From: Salarchaeum japonicum_A | GTDB lineage: Archaea; Halobacteriota; Halobacteria; Halobacteriales; Halobacteriaceae | Assembly: GCF_049705945.1 (NCBI RefSeq) | Contig: NZ_JBNAMV010000004.1 | Coordinates: 2,099,227 to 2,163,226 of the forward strand | Reading direction: 5' to 3' | Length of the DNA stretch: 64,000 nt | Part shown: positions 50,111 to 59,186 of the stretch, in pieces | Numbering within the stretch: position 1 is the stretch's first letter | Layout of the letters: each line of letters opens with the position of its first letter | Notes under the pieces: generated by a model | Databases searched by the model: none | Seen by the model: the letters and a program-made list of their open reading frames with translations, nothing else | What the model was told of the DNA's origin: nothing | Program-made: the position numbers and the translations under genes

Positions 50111-51391
50111 CTACGGCTGTGTTTTCGCGATGGAGAGAATCGAGTCCGTGAGCACGTCGATTCCGATGGGGATGCTGGCTTCGTCCACGTCGAACGTCGC
50201 GGTGTGGTGGCCCCCGGGATGGTCGGTGCCGACCGCGAGGTAGCACGCGAGTCCGCCGTTGTCTTGGACTTCCTGCATGAGGAACGTCGCGTCCTCGCTC
50301 CCGCCGAGTTTGTCGCGGTCCACGGGACTGTCCACGCCGTCGGTTCGGCTCGCCACGTCGTAGACGATGTCGGCGAGCGCGCCGTCGCTCACCGCGCTCG
50401 GCGCCTCGCCCTCCGTGTGGATGTCCACGTCCACGTCGTGCATCTCCGCCGCGCTCCGGAGCACGCGGTGCGCGTGGTCCTTCATGTAGTCCTTGAGCTC
50501 CGTCGTCTCACCGCGGACTTCGCCCTCGACGAAGGACTCCTCGGGGATGACGTTCGTCGCCGTGCCGCCGCCGACGAGACCGGCGTTCACGCGCGTCTCG
50601 CCCCCCGAGTGCCGGGGAATCCCGTAGAGGTTCTGGATGGCCGCGGCCATCGCCTGCACGGTGTTCCGCCCCTCCTCGGGTTTCGCGCCGGCGTGTGCGG
50701 GTTCGCCGTCGTACTCCGCGAGGAAGTGCGACACCGCGAGGAATCCGTCGATGCCCGCGACCACCTCGCCCGTCGGGTGATCGAGTCCGACGTGCACGGC
50801 GAGCAGGTAGTCCACGTCGTCGAGGTGGCCGGAGCGCGCCATCGCGCGCCCGCCGCCGACGCGCTCCTCCGCCGGCTGGAAGAACACCTTGAACGTCCCC
50901 TCGAAGTCGCTCTGTTTGACGCGTTCGAGGACGCCGATACCGAAGGTCGCGTGCGCGTCGTGCCCGCAGGCGTGCATCGCACCCTCGTTCTCGGAGCGAA
51001 AGCCCTCTCTGGCGGGCACGTGGTCGTCGTCCGTCGACTCCGCCTGCGGAAGCCCGTCGATGTCCACGCGCAGCCCGACTGTCGGCCCCTCGCCCTTCCG
51101 GAGCACCGCGACCGCGCCCGTGAAGCCGCCGCGGAGCGATTCGAGCAGGTCGGGGTCCGCGCCCGCGTCGAGCGCGCGGTCGTACCACTCGTCGAGCACG
51201 TCCTCGTCCGGGACTGCCATGCGTTCGTCGGCGTTCAGCGCGTCCGGGCCGACGTGCAGTTCGTCCACGCCGATGCGTTCGATCTCCTCGACGATACGCG
51301 CGGTCGTGTAGAACTCGCGCCACGCCGGCTCCGGGTGACGGTGGAGGTCTCGTCGGAGCGCTACGAGATGGTCCTGTGTGGACTGACTCAT
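50111..51391 (-). CDS. M20-family amidohydrolase
   Basis: A 426-residue metallopeptidase-fold amidohydrolase (IAA-amino-acid hydrolase / N-acyl amino acid hydrolase type). The binuclear metal site is visible in MHACGHDAH and QPAEE, and the second domain carries the dimerisation insert. The late HHTATFDVDEASI supplies another metal ligand. It would release an amino acid from an N-acyl conjugate; the substrate is unknown. ATG 51391 is chosen because the family starts with LRRDLHRHPE soon after. Confidence 0.88.
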   Translation of the reverse strand: MSQSTQDHLVALRRDLHRHPEPAWREFYTTARIVEEIERIGVDELHVGPDALNADERMAVPDEDVLDEWYDRALDAGADPDLLESLRGGFTGAVAVLRKGEGPTVGLRVDIDGLPQAESTDDDHVPAREGFRSENEGAMHACGHDAHATFGIGVLERVKQSDFEGTFKVFFQPAEERVGGGRAMARSGHLDDVDYLLAVHVGLDHPTGEVVAGIDGFLAVSHFLAEYDGEPAHAGAKPEEGRNTVQAMAAAIQNLYGIPRHSGGETRVNAGLVGGGTATNVIPEESFVEGEVRGETTELKDYMKDHAHRVLRSAAEMHDVDVDIHTEGEAPSAVSDGALADIVYDVASRTDGVDSPVDRDKLGGSEDATFLMQEVQDNGGLACYLAVGTDHPGGHHTATFDVDEASIPIGIDVLTDSILSIAKTQP

Positions 51392-51501
51392 GGATGGAGC
51401 GACGACGCGGGTGGGTTTAGTTTCGTCGCCGTCGGAAGCCTTGACGCTCCCCTGAACTATATGAAGGCAGGTACCAATCACCACTCAGAGGGAGAGAGAG
51501 A

Positions 51502-53064
51502 ATGTCAGATAACGACGACGCGGACGACGTACAGACCGAACTTAACGAAGCTGAGGACGCGCGCAGCGCGCCCACGTTGGAGTTCTACGGAGGGCGTGCC
51601 GCGAGCGCGATTCCCCTCGGCTTGTTCGTAGTGTGGGCGGTCGTGCAGAGCGGCCTGTTCGGCATCGGCGACACCACCGGCCTCGTCATCGGGATGCTGG
51701 TCGCGCTCGTCGTCGGGATGTTCTTCGTGAAGGGCGACTGGAAGCACTACGCGAACGCCATCTTCGCGGGGATGACCGAACGAGTCGCCGCGACAGCCAT
51801 CGTCGCATGGCTCTGGGCGGGAATGTTCGCCCAGCTCCTGCAGGACGGCGGGTTCGTGAACGGCCTCATCTGGGTCGCGAACGTCGTCCCAGTCTCCGAG
51901 TCCGTGCTCCCGACGCTCCTGCCGGCGTTGACGTTCGTGCTCGCCGCGCTCCTCGCGACCGGCATCGGTACCGGCTACGGGACGACGATCACGTTCGTCA
52001 CGACGTTCTTCCCGGCGACCGTCCTGCTCGGCGCGAACCCCGTCCTGATGTTCGGCGCGATTCTCTCCGGTGCGGTCTTCGGGGACAATCTCGCGCCCGT
52101 CAGCGACACCACCATCGTGAGCGCCGTCACCCAGGACGCCGACATCGGGGGTGTTGTCGCTTCACGGCTGAAGTACGCGTTCGTCGCCGCCGCGCTCGCC
52201 ATCGTCGGCTACCTCATCGCCGGCCAACTGATGACGACCTTCCAGCCCACCGGTGACGGCCTTCCCTCGGGGAACGTCGTCGGCCTCGTCCATCTCGTCT
52301 CGATGGGGCTCGTCATCTGGACCGCGGTGAACGGCCGCCACATTGTCGAAGCGATCTCGTGGGGTATCATCGCAGCCATCGTCTTCAACATCGGGCTCGG
52401 TCTCGCGCCCGCGAGCACCATCATCCAGTTCGTCGCACCGACGACTGCGCCGCTCGCAGACGCGTTCACCGCGCTCCCCATCGTCACCATCGCCGGACCC
52501 AACACGCCCGCAGCGGGCGTCCACGGCAGCCTCTACACGGGTGCGGCCGGGTTCTTCCCGCTCATCGTCCTCACGCTCCTCATCGTCGCTGCCGCCCGCA
52601 TCATGATTCAGGGCGGCGGGTTCAAGGCCGTGCAGGACTTCCTGCTCTCCACCGTCGCGACGAAAGTCCGGCGCGCGGAGACGACGATGGTGCTCGGCAC
52701 CGCCGGCGTCAACGCAATGATCACCATCAACACCGCCGCGGAAATCGCCATCGCGCCCTACGTCGCGCGCATCGGCGAACAGTTCAACATCAACGGCTAC
52801 CGGCGCGCGAACATCCTCGACGCGAACACGAGCGCGCTCGGCTACATCTTCCCGTGGGCCGGCGGCGTGCTCGCCGGATACAGCCAGATGCCCGCGCTCG
52901 TCGAGGAGTACGGCGTCGAGTCGATGCTCGTCAACCCCGTGGAGGTCTGGCCGTTCGTCTTCCACGGCTGGCTGCTGTTCTTCGTGTTCCTCGCCGCCGC
53001 CATCACCGGGTACGGCCTGGAGTACGCCACTGACCGTGAGGCAGAGGAGGTGGCGCGCGTATGA
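51502..53064 (+). CDS. nhaC: Na+/H+ antiporter, NhaC family
   Basis: A 520-residue membrane protein with about twelve helices. After an acidic cytoplasmic N-terminus (about 1-30), the conserved GIGTGYGTTITFVTTFF and GAVFGDNLAPVSDTTIVSAVT segments identify the NhaC family. Polar Asp and Thr residues of the latter form the ion path. It exports Na+ in exchange for H+, or may exchange organic substrates such as malate/lactate in relatives. The gene's TGA overlaps the next ATG. Confidence 0.92.
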   Translation: MSDNDDADDVQTELNEAEDARSAPTLEFYGGRAASAIPLGLFVVWAVVQSGLFGIGDTTGLVIGMLVALVVGMFFVKGDWKHYANAIFAGMTERVAATAIVAWLWAGMFAQLLQDGGFVNGLIWVANVVPVSESVLPTLLPALTFVLAALLATGIGTGYGTTITFVTTFFPATVLLGANPVLMFGAILSGAVFGDNLAPVSDTTIVSAVTQDADIGGVVASRLKYAFVAAALAIVGYLIAGQLMTTFQPTGDGLPSGNVVGLVHLVSMGLVIWTAVNGRHIVEAISWGIIAAIVFNIGLGLAPASTIIQFVAPTTAPLADAFTALPIVTIAGPNTPAAGVHGSLYTGAAGFFPLIVLTLLIVAAARIMIQGGGFKAVQDFLLSTVATKVRRAETTMVLGTAGVNAMITINTAAEIAIAPYVARIGEQFNINGYRRANILDANTSALGYIFPWAGGVLAGYSQMPALVEEYGVESMLVNPVEVWPFVFHGWLLFFVFLAAAITGYGLEYATDREAEEVARV

Positions 53065-53324
53065 ACCTCGACGCGTTCTTCGCGGGCGTCGGATTCCGCA
53101 CCGCGACGCCGAGTTTCGACACTGGCGACGAGTTTGTCGTCGTCGTCACCGGTAACGAGGGCGACACGCCCATCGTCCGCATCGGCGACTCCGTGCTCCG
53201 CGTGCCGGACGCACCCCGCGACAGCGTGCAGACGAAAGTACGCGTTCGCGTGGAGTCCTTCGACGATGCCGACCACACCGGCACCGCGACCTACCTCGAA
53301 ACTGTCGGGGAGACCGCGTACTGA
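53061..53324 (+). CDS. Small beta-rich protein coupled to nhaC
   Basis: An 87-residue acidic protein: MNLDAFFAGVGFRTATPSF, a compact set of beta strands (EFVVVVTGNEGDTPIVRIGDSVLRVPD; QTKVRVRVESFDD) and a short end. It resembles an OB/TRAM-like barrel of the size of TRAM proteins, which is inference; I associate it with a haloarchaea-only DUF. The ATG overlaps the antiporter stop (ATGA), so the two proteins are made together. Confidence 0.75.
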   Translation: MNLDAFFAGVGFRTATPSFDTGDEFVVVVTGNEGDTPIVRIGDSVLRVPDAPRDSVQTKVRVRVESFDDADHTGTATYLETVGETAY

Positions 53325-53363
53325 CTCGGCACGTTCTTCATTCTTCGCGCCACGCTGGTTCGT

Positions 53364-54557
53364 ATGGTCGACTACCGCCCGCTCCCCGACGACCGCACGG
53401 AGGAGTTCCGGTCGTTCGTCACGTACGCGTTCCGCCCCGAATCAGGCCCGCACGACCCCGACGAGGACGACGACCTTCCCGAACCCGCGCAGGTCGGCGA
53501 CCCTTACGGCGTCTTTGACGGCGACGACCTGCTCGCCGTCTGCCGACATTACTGGTTCACGGCACACGTCCGCGGCGACACCCACCCGATGGCCGGCCTC
53601 TCCGCGGTCGCCACGCCGCCCGAGAACCGCCGCCGCGGCCTCGTCCGCGACATGCTCGTCGAATCCCTCCGCGAGTACCGCGAGCGCGACACCTACCTGA
53701 GCGCGCTCTGGCCGTTCAAACACCCGTTCTACGCGCAGTTCGGCTGGGCGACCGCCACGGAGTACGTCACGCACGAGTGCCCCCCAGACGCGCTCGCGTT
53801 CGCCCGGGACGACGCCCCGCTCGGCACCTGGGGCCGCCTTGATGCCGACGACTGGGACCGCCTCCCGAGCGTGCTCGCCGCGCACGGCGAGCGCTACGAA
53901 CTCACGCTTGACCGAACCGAGGAGTGGTGGCGAAAACGCGTCTTCAGCGGCTGGGACACCGACCCCTACGTCTACTGCTGGCAGGACGCCACCGGAACCG
54001 ACCGCGCGTACCTCGTCTACCGCGTCGAGTCCGACGACGGGAAGACGCTCGCCGTACAGGACGCCGCGTGGACCGACCACGGCGCCTACCTCGCCGTCCT
54101 CGGATTCCTCGCCGACCACGACTCCCAGGTAGAGACAGTCCGCCTCCGCGGCCCCGTTGACTCCCCGCTCCTCGATGTCGTCCCCGACCCCGGCGAGGTC
54201 GACACCACCGTCTCCGCCGGCCCGATGGTCCGCATCGTCGACGTTCCCGACGCGCTCACCGCGCTCGACTACCCCGCCATCGACGCCGACCTCACCATCG
54301 CCGTCACCGACACGCTCGCCGACTGGAACGACGACACCTTCCGCCTCACCGTCACCAACGGCGCACCCAGCGTCGAACGAACACACGACGACGCCGACCT
54401 CTCGCTTGACATCGGCACGCTCACCCAACTCGCCGTCGGCCACCGAACCGCCACCGACCTCGCACGAACCAACGACATCCACACCGACGACGACACCACG
54501 CAGGCGCTCGACGCCCTCTACCCCGAAACCACCACCTTCCTCCGCGAAGGCTTCTGA
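53364..54557 (+). CDS. GNAT acetyltransferase, Eis-like with SCP2-type C-terminus
   Basis: A 397-residue protein of Eis-like layout. It has an N-terminal GNAT domain (about 1-150, with the acetyl-CoA loop AVATPPENRRRGLVRDM), a second GNAT-like domain (about 155-280) and a C-terminal sterol-carrier-like domain (about 290-397) ending in an exposed C-terminus. Eis enzymes acetylate amines at several sites; here the substrate is unknown. Not in an operon; convergent with the uridine phosphorylase gene. Confidence 0.87.
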   Translation: MVDYRPLPDDRTEEFRSFVTYAFRPESGPHDPDEDDDLPEPAQVGDPYGVFDGDDLLAVCRHYWFTAHVRGDTHPMAGLSAVATPPENRRRGLVRDMLVESLREYRERDTYLSALWPFKHPFYAQFGWATATEYVTHECPPDALAFARDDAPLGTWGRLDADDWDRLPSVLAAHGERYELTLDRTEEWWRKRVFSGWDTDPYVYCWQDATGTDRAYLVYRVESDDGKTLAVQDAAWTDHGAYLAVLGFLADHDSQVETVRLRGPVDSPLLDVVPDPGEVDTTVSAGPMVRIVDVPDALTALDYPAIDADLTIAVTDTLADWNDDTFRLTVTNGAPSVERTHDDADLSLDIGTLTQLAVGHRTATDLARTNDIHTDDDTTQALDALYPETTTFLREGF

Positions 54558-54612
54558 GAATCCCGAAACCACCACTTGAGAGTACTTTCGTCACGAATGA
54601 CTGAGTGACGCG

Positions 54613-54720
54613 AACGTTCAAATACGAACACGCGGCCAGCGTGCAGCGTGGTCTGAAACAGACCGCGCGTGGGAGCGCGAAACCCGGCGGCGCGCCCACC
54701 GCGACCACCGACGCGCCGCC
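54613..54720. other. Intergenic region with shared 34-nt element and hairpins
   Basis: This gap between convergent genes begins with a 34-nt stretch (54613-54646) that matches 49985-50018 at 26 positions. It continues with GGTCTG/CAGACC around AAA (54650-54664) and GGCGGCGCG/CGCGCCGCC (54686-54694 and 54712-54720, 17-nt loop). It could host a small RNA or a bidirectional terminator. Confidence 0.35.
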
Positions 54721-54734
54721 GTGCAAGTCCCAGG

Positions 54735-55556
54735 TCAGTCGAGACTCATACCCGCGTGCCAGCGGTCCACGCCTTCCTCCGCTTTCTTCGCATCCATCTT
54801 CGCGAGGAGTTTCACGGCGAGGCTCGCTGTCTCGGACGCCCGATACTCGCCTTCCGCCCGGAACTCGCCGGTGGCGCGGTTCGCGTAGACCGAGCAGACA
54901 GCGCCCGCGCGCAGACCGTAGACGTTCGCGATGGTGAGGATGGCCGAGGCCTCCATCTCGATGTTCTTCACGTTCGCCGCTTCGAGTTCCTCGATGAGGT
55001 CCTCGCTCCCGGCCGCCTGATAGCCGCCGAACCCGGGGCGGCCCTGGCCCGTGTAGAAGCCGTCGGCGCTCATCGTCACGCCGACGTGGTAGTCGTGATT
55101 GAGGCGTTCCGCCGCCGCGACGAGCGCGCTCACGACCTCGTCGTGCGCGACTGCCGGATAGTCCTCGCGGACGTACTCGTCGCTCGTCCCCTCCTGACGG
55201 ACCGCGCCCGTGGAGATGACGAGGTCGCCCACGTCCATCTCCGCTGAGAGCGCGCCACACGAGCCGACGCGAATGAACGTGTCCGCGCCGACGCGCGCGA
55301 GCTCTTCCACCGCGATGGCCGCAGACGGACTGCCGATACCCGTCGAGGTCACCGAAATTGGCGCGTCGTCGTACGTCCCCGTGAGCGTGCGGTACTCGCG
55401 GTGGTACGCCTTCTCCTCGTAGTCGTCCCAGAACTCCGAAATCTTCTCCACTCGCTCGGGGTCGCCGGGCAAGAGAACGGTGTCCGCAACGTCACCCTCC
55501 GTGAGTTCCACGTGGTACTGGACCTCCTCGTTCGGGTCCTCAGAATCACCGGGCAT
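54735..55556 (-). CDS. udp: Uridine phosphorylase family protein
   Basis: A 273-residue nucleoside phosphorylase cleaving uridine (or a related nucleoside) with phosphate to base and ribose-1-phosphate. Signatures are LLPGDPERVEKI, the phosphate-site RVGSCGAL, STGAVRQEGTS and NIEMEASAILTIA. Length is close to bacterial Udp. It stands 89 nt from the divergent DMT-family gene and heads a region of nucleoside salvage genes. Whether it also accepts purine nucleosides is not clear. Confidence 0.9.
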   Translation of the reverse strand: MPGDSEDPNEEVQYHVELTEGDVADTVLLPGDPERVEKISEFWDDYEEKAYHREYRTLTGTYDDAPISVTSTGIGSPSAAIAVEELARVGADTFIRVGSCGALSAEMDVGDLVISTGAVRQEGTSDEYVREDYPAVAHDEVVSALVAAAERLNHDYHVGVTMSADGFYTGQGRPGFGGYQAAGSEDLIEELEAANVKNIEMEASAILTIANVYGLRAGAVCSVYANRATGEFRAEGEYRASETASLAVKLLAKMDAKKAEEGVDRWHAGMSLD

Positions 55557-55644
55557 ACCGTCGCGTCGGCGGGCGGCGCACAAGGGTCTTCCCGTTCGAT
55601 GCCGGAACACGAACCGACTTCACGCCGGAAACCGACGGCCGACT

Positions 55645-56553
55645 GTGAACCTCCGCCATCCCGCCGCGCTCTTCACGTACGTGGCGCTCGCGTGGGGTGG
55701 GTCGTTCGTCGCCATCAAGACCGGACTGGCGAACGTTCCGCCCGTGCTCTACGCGGCGTTCCGGTTCGATGTCGGGTTCGTCGTCCTCGCGACGCTCGTG
55801 CTCGCCACGACCGCTCGCTCGAACGTCCTTCCGAGTACGCGCACTGACGTGCTCTCCGTGCTGGTGAGCGGCGTGCTCATCGTCGCGTTCAACAACGGAT
55901 TCCTGTTCGTCGGACAACAGTACCTCACGAGCGGCGTCGCCGCCATCATCTACAGCCTCAACCCGATTCTCTCGGTCGGATTGACGCGCATGTTCCTGCC
56001 GTCACAGCGTCTCGCCGCAGACGAACTCGCCGGCGTCGCGCTCGGCTTGGTCGGCGTCGTCATCGTCGCGCATCCGTCGCCGAGCTCACTGCTCTCGGAG
56101 AGCACGCTCGGCCTGGCGCTCGTGTTCGTCGCGGCAGCCTCGGTCGCCGTCGGAAGCGTGTTCTCGAACCGCCTCAGCGGCGGGTCGCTCTCCACGGCCG
56201 CGGTGACGATGTGGGCGATGGCGGTCGGCGCGGTCCTCCTGCACGCGAGCGCGTTCGCCGTCGACCAGCACCTCGCGGACGCGACCGTGACGACGGACCT
56301 CCTGCTCGCGCTCGCCTACCTCGGCGTCGTCGCAACGGCGCTCGCGTACGTCTGTTACTTCGAACTCATCGCGACCGCTGGCGCGATATACGCGAACCTT
56401 GTCGCGTACATCGTCCCGTTGGTCGCTGCGTTCGCCGGCTGGCTTCTCCTCGGAGAAGCAATCACGGCGTTCACAGTCGTCGGGTTCGCGGTCGTGCTCG
56501 CGGGCTTCGTTCTCCTCAATCGGGAGCGCCTCAGTCGAGCATTCCCCGCGTAA
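55645..56553 (+). CDS. EamA/DMT-family transporter
   Basis: A 302-residue permease with ten helices in two EamA halves (about 1-135 and 145-295); AWGGSFVAIKTGL and LNPILSVGLTRMFL are typical. It probably exports a metabolite or amino acid. The start is GTG at 55645 (VNLRHPAALF), because no ATG allows an intact first helix. The last 23 nt overlap the cytidine deaminase gene on the other strand. Its place amid nucleoside salvage genes hints at a nucleobase or nucleoside substrate. Confidence 0.85.
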   Translation: MNLRHPAALFTYVALAWGGSFVAIKTGLANVPPVLYAAFRFDVGFVVLATLVLATTARSNVLPSTRTDVLSVLVSGVLIVAFNNGFLFVGQQYLTSGVAAIIYSLNPILSVGLTRMFLPSQRLAADELAGVALGLVGVVIVAHPSPSSLLSESTLGLALVFVAAASVAVGSVFSNRLSGGSLSTAAVTMWAMAVGAVLLHASAFAVDQHLADATVTTDLLLALAYLGVVATALAYVCYFELIATAGAIYANLVAYIVPLVAAFAGWLLLGEAITAFTVVGFAVVLAGFVLLNRERLSRAFPA

Positions 56554-56914
56554 TCGTGTTCGGGATGAGGTCGCCGAGTTCGTACACCTCGCCCTCGTCG
56601 CCGTCCACGGCGACCGGGAAGTCGTCGTCGCAGAACTCCGCGAGCGTCTGCCGACACATCCCACAGGGCGTGACGCCGTCCCGCTCTGCGGAGGAGACAG
56701 CGAGGCGTTCGAATTCCGTGTGGCCGTCCGCGACGGCCTGCGAGACCGCGACTTCCTCGGCGTGCATGCTGTTGCTGTAGTTCGCGTTCTCGACGTTACA
56801 GCCCGTGTAGACGGTTCCGTCGGCGGTTTCGATGGCGGCACCGACCCGGTAGTCGGAGTAGGGAACGTAGGCGTTCTTGTAGGCGTCTCGCGCGGCCCGC
56901 ATCAGGTCGTCCAT
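56531..56914 (-). CDS. cdd: Cytidine deaminase
   Basis: A 127-residue enzyme deaminating cytidine or deoxycytidine to the uridine form. The zinc and proton-shuttle site is His51-Ala-Glu53, with Cys84 and Cys87 (PCGMC). Small tetrameric Cdds usually have Cys in place of this His (CAE), while the large bacterial Cdd has His. Substrate-binding NVENANYSN is intact. It is followed on the same strand by the nucleoside transporter genes' far end, and feeds uridine phosphorylase. Confidence 0.93.
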   Translation of the reverse strand: MDDLMRAARDAYKNAYVPYSDYRVGAAIETADGTVYTGCNVENANYSNSMHAEEVAVSQAVADGHTEFERLAVSSAERDGVTPCGMCRQTLAEFCDDDFPVAVDGDEGEVYELGDLIPNTITRGMLD

Positions 56915-56953
56915 GGGCGTGAGTCCGCGCGCGGACGGAAAAGGTGGTTCGCT

Positions 56954-58003
56954 TTACCGGGAGTCCTCGCCGGAGTCGTAGTGGTCGCCGGCGGCCGCGG
57001 GAATGCGGGTGCGGCCGACGAACACGAGCACGACGATGACCGTCACGTACGGAATCGTCTGCACGAGCTCCGAGGGAATGGCGATACCGGCCTGCTGGAG
57101 GCCGATCTGGAGCGAGTCCAGACCGGAGAACAGCAGCGTGGCGACGAGCGTCCCGAGCGGGTTGTAGTTCCCGAAGAGGTAGGTGGCGATGGCGATGAAG
57201 CCCTTGCCGTTCACCATCGTCGCGCCGCCGGCGGTGAATGCGCCGACGTGCCCGAGCGAGAGCGCGGCGCCACCGATGCCGGCGAGCACGCCGGAGATGA
57301 GGACGCTCGCGTACCGGACGCGGTCGACGCTCACCCCGGCGGTGTCGAGCGCACTCGGGTTCTCCCCGCTCGCCTCGACCCACCGACCGAACTGGGTGCG
57401 GTTGAGCACGTACCAGCACGCGGGCACGGCGACGAACATCATGTAGACGATGACGTTCGCGGAGAACACCACGTCCCCGAAGTAGGGTATCGTGGAGAGC
57501 ACGGGAATCGAGATGTCGCCGAGCGTGGACACTTGGACGTTCTTCGTGCCGAACAGCACGACGGACGCGAACGGCGCGATGCCGAGCGCGACCAGCCACA
57601 CCGCGAGTCCGGCGATAATCTGGTCCGCCTCGAACTCGATGCAGACGACGGCGAACAGCAGCGCGAGCAGCGTGCTCGCGAGCACGCCGACGAGGAACGC
57701 CACCCAGATAGACGGGATGGGGCCGACGCTGCTGCCGGTTCCGAGGAGTTTCACGGCGGCGACGCCCGCGAACGCGGAGACGATGAGGAGGCCTTCGAGG
57801 CCGATGTTGATGACGCCGCTCTTCTCCGCGAAGATGCCGCCGAGCGCGGCGAGCGTGATGGGGACGGCGAGGCGGAGCGCGGCCTCCGCGGTCCCGGTGT
57901 CGGTGACCAGACCGAACAGGGAGTCGGGGAAGACGAGGCCGAGGACGACGAGCGCGGCGAACACGCCGACTGCGGCGCGGAGCGTGTTACGCACGCTGCT
58001 CAC
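56954..58003 (-). CDS. Nucleoside ABC transporter permease (second subunit)
   Basis: A 349-residue BPD-type permease of the BmpA-associated family (like YufQ/NupQ), with about nine helices and the conserved INIGLEGLLIVSAFAGV and ASGENPSALDTAGV. It overlaps the other permease gene by 17 nt, so both are co-translated. It forms the channel with the permease at 57987-59186. Directed at nucleosides by the family and by neighbouring salvage genes. Confidence 0.88.
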   Translation of the reverse strand: MSSVRNTLRAAVGVFAALVVLGLVFPDSLFGLVTDTGTAEAALRLAVPITLAALGGIFAEKSGVINIGLEGLLIVSAFAGVAAVKLLGTGSSVGPIPSIWVAFLVGVLASTLLALLFAVVCIEFEADQIIAGLAVWLVALGIAPFASVVLFGTKNVQVSTLGDISIPVLSTIPYFGDVVFSANVIVYMMFVAVPACWYVLNRTQFGRWVEASGENPSALDTAGVSVDRVRYASVLISGVLAGIGGAALSLGHVGAFTAGGATMVNGKGFIAIATYLFGNYNPLGTLVATLLFSGLDSLQIGLQQAGIAIPSELVQTIPYVTVIVVLVFVGRTRIPAAAGDHYDSGEDSR

Positions 58004-59186
58004 CTCCGAGGCCGAGGTAGCGTTTCCCGATGAGCCGGAAGAACTCCGGCATCGCGACGAACAGGATGATGAGGCCGCGCAGCACGTCCACGAGTTCGAC
58101 CGGGACGTCCGTCGAGAAGTCGACGGCGATTGTACCGGACTTGAGGACGCCGAAGAGGAACGCGGCCGCGCCGACCCCGATTGGGTTGTTGCCGGCGAGG
58201 ATGCTCACCGTGATGCCGTCGAAGCCGAGCGACGGGAGGCCGGTGAGGAACCGTCCCTTCACCATCAACACCCAGACGGCGCCGCCGACGCCGGCGAGCG
58301 CGCCGGAGAGCGCCATGCTCAGGACGGTCGTTCGCTTCGCGTCGACGCCGCTGTACGCGGCGGCTTCCTCCTGCAGTCCGCTGGTGCGGATGTCGTAGCC
58401 GAACGACGTTTTCGCGAGCAGGTAGGCGATGCCGGTGATGAACGCGAGCGCGCCGAGGAGCGCGAGGAGGCTGAACGCGTCCCGGGCCTCGAACCCGATG
58501 AACGGAACGTTCGGTATCTTCGCCGCCGCCGGGATGACGGCGGTCTGGACGAGCTGGCTGGATTCGGGCATGAGGAAGGTGGAGACGAGAACGTACGCGA
58601 CGTTCGACGCGATGAAGTTCAGCATGATGGTCGTGATAACTTCGTTCGCGCCGCCGTACGCCTTGAGCGCACCCGGAAGCGCGCCGTAGAGGCCGCCGGC
58701 GATTGCGCCGGCGAGCAGGCCGAGCGGCACGAGGAAGACGGTGCCGAGGATGCCGGTCGGCGCGATTGCGCCCGCCCAGATGGTGGCGACCGCGGCGGCG
58801 AGCGCGCCGAACACGAGCTGGCCCTGCACACCGATGTTGAAGAGGCCCGCGCGGAACGACACCGCGACCGCGAGCCCGGTGAAGATGAGGAGGGTGGTCT
58901 GCTGGAGCGCGATGGCGATGCGGTAGTTCGTCGGCGACCAGCCGCCCTGTTCGGGGTGGCCGAGCGCGCCGAGGAACAGCTCGGTGAAGACGTTGATGGG
59001 GTCGTAGCAGACGCCGACGCCGAGCACGCTGAACGCGGGCGACGCGCAGGTCGCGACGATACCGGAGACGAACACGACGAGCGCGCCGACGAGGATGGAG
59101 AGCGCGAGCGCGGCGGCGCTCACCGCGATGCGTTCCTTCGCGGACGCGTCCACGAGTCGTTCGAGCGCCCGGCGGTACTTACTCAT
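57987..59186 (-). CDS. Nucleoside ABC transporter permease (first subunit)
   Basis: A 399-residue permease of the YufP/NupP type, longer at the N-terminus than its partner by a helix and loop with cysteines (ATCASPAFSVLGVGVCYDP). The segment FRAGLFNIGVQGQLVFGALAA is the family signature. The gene overlaps the ATPase gene by 8 nt and its partner permease by 17 nt, as in a tight operon. Confidence 0.88.
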   Translation of the reverse strand: MSKYRRALERLVDASAKERIAVSAAALALSILVGALVVFVSGIVATCASPAFSVLGVGVCYDPINVFTELFLGALGHPEQGGWSPTNYRIAIALQQTTLLIFTGLAVAVSFRAGLFNIGVQGQLVFGALAAAVATIWAGAIAPTGILGTVFLVPLGLLAGAIAGGLYGALPGALKAYGGANEVITTIMLNFIASNVAYVLVSTFLMPESSQLVQTAVIPAAAKIPNVPFIGFEARDAFSLLALLGALAFITGIAYLLAKTSFGYDIRTSGLQEEAAAYSGVDAKRTTVLSMALSGALAGVGGAVWVLMVKGRFLTGLPSLGFDGITVSILAGNNPIGVGAAAFLFGVLKSGTIAVDFSTDVPVELVDVLRGLIILFVAMPEFFRLIGKRYLGLGGEQRA

